Shown here: positions 58,954-64,000 of the stretch, in pieces
How positions within the stretch are numbered: the first letter of the stretch is position 1
How the letters are laid out: the number at the start of each line of letters is the position of its first letter
NCBI RefSeq assembly: GCF_014534655.1
Contig: NZ_JACVVD010000002.1
Span: 1-64,000 of the forward strand
DNA: 64,000 nucleotides
Direction of reading: 5' to 3'
Source: Paenibacillus sedimenti
GTDB lineage: Bacteria; Bacillota; Bacilli; Paenibacillales; NBRC-103111
Made by a program: the position numbers and the translations under genes
The notes under the pieces: model-generated
What the model was told of the DNA's origin: nothing
What the model saw: only the letters and a program-made list of their open reading frames with translations
Database searches by the model: none

Positions 58954-60588
58954 ATGATGGTAGTAAAACGCATATGCGCTGCGCTGGCGGCCCTTGTCGC
59001 GGTGTTCATGCTGCTCAGCTCTTGTGACGGGGCATCACGATCGCCTGAAGCAAGCAAGAAAGAACCCATCACGTTTACCTATTTTCTTAATGCTCCCGGC
59101 GACATTGTTCCTGAACATACGGAGATTGGCGATAAGATAACGGAGAAGACAGGCGTCACGATTCAATATGAACGTGTAGTGGGAGAAATTGAGCAAAAGC
59201 TTGGCGTCATGATCGCCGGCGGCAATTATCCGGATCTCATTTATGGCGGGGACAAAATGTTCCTGCTGGCTGATGCGAAAGCGCTCATTCCGCTCGAGAA
59301 TCTGATTGAACAACATGCTCCTACGCTCAAAAAAATGTACGGTCCCTATTGGGAGCGGATCAAAGCGTCGGATGGGCATATATATGCCCTGCCTTATGGG
59401 GTTCCGACCGGACAATCCCCCGGTTGGATCAATGCAGCCTTTTGGGTGCAAAAAAAGGTGTTAAAGGAAGCGGGCTACCCCCAAATAAAAACGTTCGACC
59501 AGTATGCGGAGCTGCTGGAGGGCTATTACCGCCGGCATCCGAAACATGATGGCCAGGATACGATTCCTTTTGAAATACTGACTTACGATTTACGTAATTT
59601 CACACTGACGACAGCGATGCAATTTCTGGCTGGAGGTCCGAATGATTCCCGGGCTCTGGTTGATCCGGATACGCACGAACTCAAGTTCTATCAGACGGAT
59701 GAAATGATCACGAAGCGATACTACGCAAAGCTCAACGAGATGTTTGGCAAAGGTTTGATCGATAAGGAAGCCTTCGTTATGAACTACAGCCAGTACTTGG
59801 ATAAGTTGTCCAGCGGGCGGGTACTGGGGATGTTCGATCAATCGTGGCAGTTCCTGGAGGCGCAGATGGTGCTTAAGCAGCAAGGCAAGCTGGATGACAT
59901 GTACGCACCGCTTCAATTGACGTTCGATGAAGGCATGAACGCGGAATATTTGGAGCCTGCGACGATGAACTATGGCTTCGGTTTTGGCATTACGATTAAT
60001 TGCAAAGATCCGGTGCGTGCGATTGAATTTGCGGATTATATGGCCAGTGATGAAGCGCAGCTTCTCCGGAATTGGGGCATTCGGGATAAGGATTACAAGG
60101 TGAGTGATCAAGGCCGTTTTTACCGGACGGAAGAACAGCGCGCTTTTTTTAAGGATAAAGAAAATAGACGTCGTTGGAATGGCGATATTATGTATTATTG
60201 GCCTGGTTATACGGGGACGCTGGAGGGTGGAAACAACTACGACCCGCAATCCCAACCGGAGGAAAAAGAGGCGGGATATTCGCAGACGGATAAGGAGCTG
60301 CTCAAGGCGTATGGGGTTCGTACTTATGAGGATTTGTTCAATTCGCCGAACCTGAAGCGCAAATATTTTCCTGCATGGAGCATCGAGCTTTCGGATAAAG
60401 CCAAAGTATTCGATCAGAAAATGAATGACATTAATAAAAAATACCCGCCGCAGATGGTCGTCGCCGCCTCGAAGGAGGAGTTCAACCGATACTGGAACGA
60501 GTATGTGAGCGCAGTTCATAACCTGGATGTGGCAAGCTGGCTTGACGAACTGACGGTGAAAATAAGAGAGCGCCAGATGAAGTGGTGA
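58954..60588 (+). CDS. Extracellular sugar-binding lipoprotein 2
   Basis: A 544-residue binding lipoprotein closely related over its whole length to the protein at 52615. It differs in the signal (lipobox MLLSSC) and in a much shorter linker. Shared blocks include VGEIEQKLGVMIAGG, LTTAMQFLAGGPNDSRA and the C-terminal SIELSDKAKVFDQK-NDINKKYPPQMVVA. It lies after the two-component genes, 37 nt from the regulator, with GGAGGG before ATGATG. It could be a second receptor for the same permeases or a sensor partner of the kinase. No terminator is seen before the convergent AraC gene. Confidence 0.88.
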   Translation: MMVVKRICAALAALVAVFMLLSSCDGASRSPEASKKEPITFTYFLNAPGDIVPEHTEIGDKITEKTGVTIQYERVVGEIEQKLGVMIAGGNYPDLIYGGDKMFLLADAKALIPLENLIEQHAPTLKKMYGPYWERIKASDGHIYALPYGVPTGQSPGWINAAFWVQKKVLKEAGYPQIKTFDQYAELLEGYYRRHPKHDGQDTIPFEILTYDLRNFTLTTAMQFLAGGPNDSRALVDPDTHELKFYQTDEMITKRYYAKLNEMFGKGLIDKEAFVMNYSQYLDKLSSGRVLGMFDQSWQFLEAQMVLKQQGKLDDMYAPLQLTFDEGMNAEYLEPATMNYGFGFGITINCKDPVRAIEFADYMASDEAQLLRNWGIRDKDYKVSDQGRFYRTEEQRAFFKDKENRRRWNGDIMYYWPGYTGTLEGGNNYDPQSQPEEKEAGYSQTDKELLKAYGVRTYEDLFNSPNLKRKYFPAWSIELSDKAKVFDQKMNDINKKYPPQMVVAASKEEFNRYWNEYVSAVHNLDVASWLDELTVKIRERQMKW

Positions 60589-60609
60589 ACAGCTTGGCCG
60601 CGTTCTCAT

Positions 60610-61461
60610 TCATACCCTCCGCTGCTGCGCCTGATACTGTCTCGGCGGGAGACCTACGGCTTTTTTGAATGTACGAATGAAGTTGGAGTAGTCATTAAAA
60701 CCGGCCAGCTGACATGCATCAGTGACGGTATTGCCTTCCCGCAACAGCAGCTTCGCTTTCGCGATCCGCTTGAATAGAATGTGCTCGTGGATGGTGCTTC
60801 CCGTATGCTTTTTGAACAGTCGGCATAGGTATGAGCGGTTCATATATACAACCTGTTCGAGCGTGTCGAGCGACAGGTCCTGATCGAGATTCTCATCGAT
60901 ATAAGTGAGGAGCGAAGTAAGCTTGTCTGGAATGATGCCTTGCTCTTCCTGGTTGCCTTGACTTTGAAATATCCGGTTGATAAAGACGAGCAGCTCAATA
61001 AAAGCAGAAACGTACAGCACTTCGGAGCCTGCGCGGGACCCGGGACTGCTATGAATATCCAAGCGCTCGTAAAGCTTCATAATGTCATCGATCTGCTGAG
61101 GCGTAAGTCTCATCCGGTTCTGCTCGCCCATAACCCGGTTGTTGAAGCAGTCGAGCAAGTCAAACTGCGGCGAGCTGAAAGCTTTGATAAGCTTGGGATT
61201 AAAGTGAATGACAATATTTTCGTATCGCTGTTTTTTGGATTGAAAATTAGGCCTATGCAGTTCATTGCTGTGCATAATGAGAAGATCCCCATATTGAAGC
61301 GGGTATACTTGCTTTTCAATAAAATAATGGACATCGCCGGTCAGGAAGAAGTAGATTTCGTATAAGTCGTGGTGCTGGTGAAAATCCAGATGGACCGGAT
61401 CGTAGGTGACTCCATGCCTGAAATTGATGGCTTGTTGCAAGTTTTGGTATAGTTCCTGCAT
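60610..61461 (-). CDS. AraC family transcriptional regulator
   Basis: A 283-residue regulator. The N-terminal cupin-like sensing domain has HQHHDLYEIYFFLTGDVHYF (about 28-47), typical for sugar-binding AraC proteins. The C-terminal 100 residues carry two helix-turn-helices (LSLDTLEQVVYMNRSYLCRLF; VTDACQLAGFNDYSNFIRTF). The start at 61461 (MQELYQNLQ) follows AAGGAG by 10 nt and is preferred over 61521. It is divergent from the isomerase/epimerase gene, its likely target, and convergent with the binding-protein gene. Confidence 0.88.
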   Translation of the reverse strand: MQELYQNLQQAINFRHGVTYDPVHLDFHQHHDLYEIYFFLTGDVHYFIEKQVYPLQYGDLLIMHSNELHRPNFQSKKQRYENIVIHFNPKLIKAFSSPQFDLLDCFNNRVMGEQNRMRLTPQQIDDIMKLYERLDIHSSPGSRAGSEVLYVSAFIELLVFINRIFQSQGNQEEQGIIPDKLTSLLTYIDENLDQDLSLDTLEQVVYMNRSYLCRLFKKHTGSTIHEHILFKRIAKAKLLLREGNTVTDACQLAGFNDYSNFIRTFKKAVGLPPRQYQAQQRRV

Positions 61462-61594
61462 GCGTGATATTCTCCTTGTTTGGAGTGAGAATGCGGTCAA
61501 TATAAGCAAACTTTTGCCCAATTATTGCAATGAATACGTTTTTATTATACTGCAAAATAAAGGAGAGATAAACTATTGACGAGGTGAAGTGATG

Positions 61595-62446
61595 ATGAAA
61601 CTATCCGTATTTACCGTAGCTACACCAGACCTGACACCGGAAGAGCTGACTAAGGCTGCGCAAGACGCAGGTATTGACGGTATTGAATGGCGATATAAAG
61701 AAATTCCCGCAGATGCATTGAATGAGCAACCTTCTTTTTGGAGAAATAACCTTTGCTCCATTAATCCATCCGCATCCGATGAGGAGCTGGAACGATTCAG
61801 ATTGGCAGCAGTTGAGCGGAATTTGGTGAACCTGAGTGTGACGCCGTACTTGTCCTGCGGCGATGTTGCCGGTACAGAGCGCGTTATGCAGGCGGCGAAA
61901 AAATTGGGAGCGCGATTCATCCGCATAGGCGTTCCGGGCTATGATGGACGCAAAAACTACAACGATTTGTACGCTGAAGCGGTGGATTACATTCATCATG
62001 TGCAGGAGCTTTCGCAGCAGTACGGCGTTAAAGGGTTGCTGGAAATCCATCACAAAACCATCGCGCCTAGCGCAGGTCTGGTGCATCGGATCGTATCCGG
62101 CTTCAATCCGGAGCATATCGGCGTCCTGCACGATGCGGGCAATATGGTGCACGAGGGCTTTGAGAATTTCCGCATGGGCCTCGAGCTGCTCGGGCCATAC
62201 CTCGCTCACGTTCACGTCAAGAACGCCCAGTGGGTGCCGACTGGCGAGCGCCAAGACGGAATCGCGCTTTGGAAAAGCGAGTGGTCGCCGCTGGACGAGG
62301 GCATCGTGAACTGGAAGCAGCTGCTCGGCGAACTGAAAGCAGTCGGTTACGACGGTTATCTCGGCATCGAGGATTTCAGCGGGCAGTATGGTTCACGAGA
62401 GATGCTGCACAATTTTTCGGCAAAAGTGAAGCAGTGGCTGGTTTAA
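61595..62446 (+). CDS. Sugar phosphate isomerase/epimerase-like TIM barrel
   Basis: A 283-residue protein of the xylose-isomerase-like TIM-barrel family (IolE/IolI/TIM type). Metal-site segments are visible: LLEIHHK (Glu about 150), VLHDAGNM (Asp about 180), AHVHVKNAQW (His about 206) and LGIEDFSG (Glu about 260). It should isomerise or epimerise a sugar or sugar derivative. The exact start among GTG 61589, ATG 61592 and ATG 61595 is open; 61595 gives the best spacing from GAGGTGA. It is next to sugar-uptake genes, so it may act on the imported carbohydrate. Confidence 0.83.
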   Translation: MKLSVFTVATPDLTPEELTKAAQDAGIDGIEWRYKEIPADALNEQPSFWRNNLCSINPSASDEELERFRLAAVERNLVNLSVTPYLSCGDVAGTERVMQAAKKLGARFIRIGVPGYDGRKNYNDLYAEAVDYIHHVQELSQQYGVKGLLEIHHKTIAPSAGLVHRIVSGFNPEHIGVLHDAGNMVHEGFENFRMGLELLGPYLAHVHVKNAQWVPTGERQDGIALWKSEWSPLDEGIVNWKQLLGELKAVGYDGYLGIEDFSGQYGSREMLHNFSAKVKQWLV

Positions 62447-62466
62447 GTCAGGTATACGTTTATGAG

Positions 62467-62505
62467 AAAGTCCCGGCGTTCTTCTTGAACGAGCGGGACT
62501 TTTTG
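62467..62505 (+). terminator. Terminator after the isomerase gene
   Basis: AAAGTCCCG and CGGGACTTT pair, with an inner CGTTC/GAACG stem, followed by TTG. Confidence 0.85.
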
Positions 62506-62627
62506 TTGTTTGGCTCTGTTATCATTGATTGGATTCGCTCCTTCGGCAACCTCATCGTGATGATTGGAACGTAAGCGTAAAATAGTCCACTCCTGAAGAT
62601 GGGAACTCGGTTTGGTAACCGTTTATC

Positions 62628-63059
62628 TCAATCATGTACCAACGCCGCCCGTAATGTCGTAATACCATGTTCGAGGTAACCCTTGAGACAAGTCAACATA
62701 TACACCCAGCCTTCTTTATTGCCTACAAGCAACGGAATCAATCCCTCGTTTTCGACAAATCCTTCCTCGTTCACTTCCACAATGGTGCTTTTCTCGTCCG
62801 TTTGCGTGAATGTTATGGTAACAAGGTGTATATTGCCATAATCCCATTCGAAGGCGATTTTTTTGTCTTTCACGATTTCCTTAACCTTGATTTCGCCTTC
62901 CGCGTTGTATTCTTTATAGAGTAACTTGATCGTCTTGCCCGATTCCCATCGTTCGGAAATGGAGGAGAACCAGAAGTTGCCGATTTTCGCGGGATCAACA
63001 AATGCCTCAAATACATCATTAGCGGGCTTGAGTATTTTCATTTTAGTTAAGTTGTTCAT
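62628..63059 (-). CDS. SRPBCC (AHSA1-like) family protein
   Basis: A 143-residue START-type helix-grip protein (MNNLTKMKILKPANDVFEAF start, then FWFSSISERWESGKTIKL and the long C-terminal helix NKEGWVYMLTCLKGYLEHG). The family binds hydrophobic ligands; AHSA1-like members in Firmicutes mostly have unknown roles. It is soluble and cytoplasmic. AAGGAG lies 8 nt before the ATG. It is divergent from the TVP38-like gene. Confidence 0.83.
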   Translation of the reverse strand: MNNLTKMKILKPANDVFEAFVDPAKIGNFWFSSISERWESGKTIKLLYKEYNAEGEIKVKEIVKDKKIAFEWDYGNIHLVTITFTQTDEKSTIVEVNEEGFVENEGLIPLLVGNKEGWVYMLTCLKGYLEHGITTLRAALVHD

Positions 63060-63199
63060 GTATAGTTCTCCTTCAATTTATTTATTATTATGTGTTTTAT
63101 AACTTTATGTTAGGTAGATTATAGCATACATAAATTGTTGATTCCCCACAGCCAATTTGTGTAAGATAGAATTCAAGAATCTGCATGAGGGGGAAAGCC

Positions 63200-63865
63200 A
63201 TGACGCGCTCGAAATCGCTCTGGTTGCTGCTGATCTGGTTTCTGGCTGCTGCATCTTGCCTGCTTGTGCTTAAAGAAACCGGTGTTTGGTCCCGATTAGA
63301 TATGGATTTTCTCAGCGATTGGCTAAGAGATCTAGGCTTCGCGGGTGGTTTGCTGTATATGATCGCCTACACGCTGCGTCCGTTGGTGCTGTTTCCGGCC
63401 ACACCTTTGACGATCTTTGGAGGATTCGTATTTGGCGCCTTCTGGGGAACGGTGTACGACATCATTGGAGCCGGCGCAGGAGCAATGCTTTCTTTTTATA
63501 TTACTCGAAAATGGGGCAGGACCGGCTTCCAGCGAATTCTGCGGAATAAGAAGCTTCAGACCTTTGACCGGAAAGCGGAAGAGAACGGCTTCATGGTCGT
63601 CTTGTACATGCGGCTTATGCCTTTTTTTCCGTTTGATGGCGTCAGTTATGGGGCCGGACTTTCCAAAATCCGGTTTTGGGACTATACGTGGGCCACGCTG
63701 ATTGGTATAATTCCAGGTGCGATTGTGTATAACGTATTCGGCGCATCGCTGCAGGAGATCGGATCTGAGGATTTCTATTGGGCTATAGCCCTTTATGTTG
63801 TCTTTGCGCTTTTGCCGTTTGCGTTTAAAAAGCGAGAGAAGAATCTGTCTTCCGATGAGGGCTAG
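63200..63865 (+). CDS. TVP38/TMEM64 (DedA-like) family membrane protein
   Basis: A 221-residue membrane protein with about five helices. The VTT domain core lies at about 45-160: LRPLVLFPATPLTIFGGFVF, FGAFWGTVYDIIGAGAGAM, and RLMPFFPFDGVSYGAGLSKI. Such proteins act in lipid scrambling or transport across membranes in other systems; the bacterial substrate is not settled. ATG 63200 follows GAGGGGG by 6 nt and is preferred over 63185. Confidence 0.87.
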   Translation: MTRSKSLWLLLIWFLAAASCLLVLKETGVWSRLDMDFLSDWLRDLGFAGGLLYMIAYTLRPLVLFPATPLTIFGGFVFGAFWGTVYDIIGAGAGAMLSFYITRKWGRTGFQRILRNKKLQTFDRKAEENGFMVVLYMRLMPFFPFDGVSYGAGLSKIRFWDYTWATLIGIIPGAIVYNVFGASLQEIGSEDFYWAIALYVVFALLPFAFKKREKNLSSDEG

Positions 63866-63904
63866 CGGGGCCTAGGATCATGAGAATGTAGGGGGAATAT
63901 GGGG

Positions 63905-64000
63905 ATGCAAGGAAAACGGTTGTACAAGGATTTGCTCTGGGGGTTTGCGGCAGCATTCATCTTGCTTGTTGGTTTTGTCGTACTTTCACAATCCTTAGCC
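63905..64000 (+). CDS. Start of a membrane or exported protein (partial)
   Basis: The frame MQGKRLYKDLLWGFAAAFIL continues to the window end without a stop. GGGGG lies 9 nt before ATG 63905 (63899 is an alternative). The first 32 residues contain a basic start and a hydrophobic helix, so a signal or membrane anchor is likely. The gene follows the TVP38-like gene by 39 nt and may be cotranscribed. Confidence 0.6.
   Translation, partial: MQGKRLYKDLLWGFAAAFILLVGFVVLSQSLA

Noticed and set aside
59590..60609. 339-codon minus-strand frame opposite binding protein 2
   Set aside because: The sense product is clearly conserved with its paralogue. The same antisense frame in the paralogue region (53320-54321) is broken, which speaks against selection on it.

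Overview
The window looks like a chromosomal segment of a low-to-moderate GC Gram-positive bacterium of the Paenibacillaceae (Paenibacillus or a close relative). The basis is a Bacillales-type rRNA/tRNA operon, strong GGAGG-type ribosome binding sites with several TTG and GTG starts, lipoprotein-anchored ABC binding proteins, YesM/YesN-type two-component systems, stalk (copper amine oxidase N-terminal) domain secreted proteins, and close protein resemblance to Bacillus families (GlnK/GlnL, YqkE, EcsC, NOS). Species cannot be fixed from sequence reading alone. No insertion sequence, prophage or CRISPR array was found.

Layout. 1-2740: the 3' end of 23S rRNA, 5S rRNA and a run of 20 tRNA genes, ended by a terminator. 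The spacers of this operon carry a repeated hairpin with compensatory base changes. 2790-6130: a biotin ECF transporter, with bioY facing an ATPase gene and an ATPase-EcfT fusion across a probable BirA operator. 6200-20230: mostly single genes and small regulators: Lrp, an MBL hydrolase, EcsC, type II NADH dehydrogenase with Rex-like sites, a MarR/SnoaL pair with two identical operators, a permease, secreted proteins including an Hcp-like one, Nudix, an HMCES-like protein, CheY, and Rrf2 plus a thioredoxin-reductase-like protein. 20720-26890: a glutamine-type ABC transporter, a TauE/SafE permease and a GlnK/GlnL two-component system. 26890-29360: a long folded element, then a leader with a short ORF and terminator in front of an ABC-F ATPase. 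29490-40520: an NSS transporter, pirin, oxidoreductases, a bacterial nitric oxide synthase, a pectate lyase, HxlR, a stalk-plus-two-SnoaL protein, an NmrA-type reductase and a BASS transporter.

40730-47450: a thiamin operon, tenI-thiO-thiS-thiG-thiD-thiE-thiC, under a TPP riboswitch with a transcription terminator. 47540-49475: an ArsR-type regulator with an M29 aminopeptidase. 49480-52220: a cluster of palindromes, HxlR, an orphan T-box-like core and a LysM-GMC oxidoreductase. 52600-62450: a carbohydrate uptake locus with binding protein, two permeases, histidine kinase, AraC-type response regulator and a second, closely related binding protein, followed by an AraC regulator divergent from a TIM-barrel isomerase. 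62460-64000: an SRPBCC protein, a TVP38/DedA-like membrane protein and the start of another gene.

The gene sets that clearly work together are the biotin transporter, the glutamine uptake and sensing block, the thiamin operon, and the sugar uptake operon with its own two-component system. The observations most worth following are the rRNA/tRNA spacer hairpins, the folded element and leader before the ABC-F gene, the secreted Hcp-like protein, the paired binding proteins, and the unusual fusions (EcfA-EcfT, LysM-GMC, stalk-SnoaL-SnoaL).
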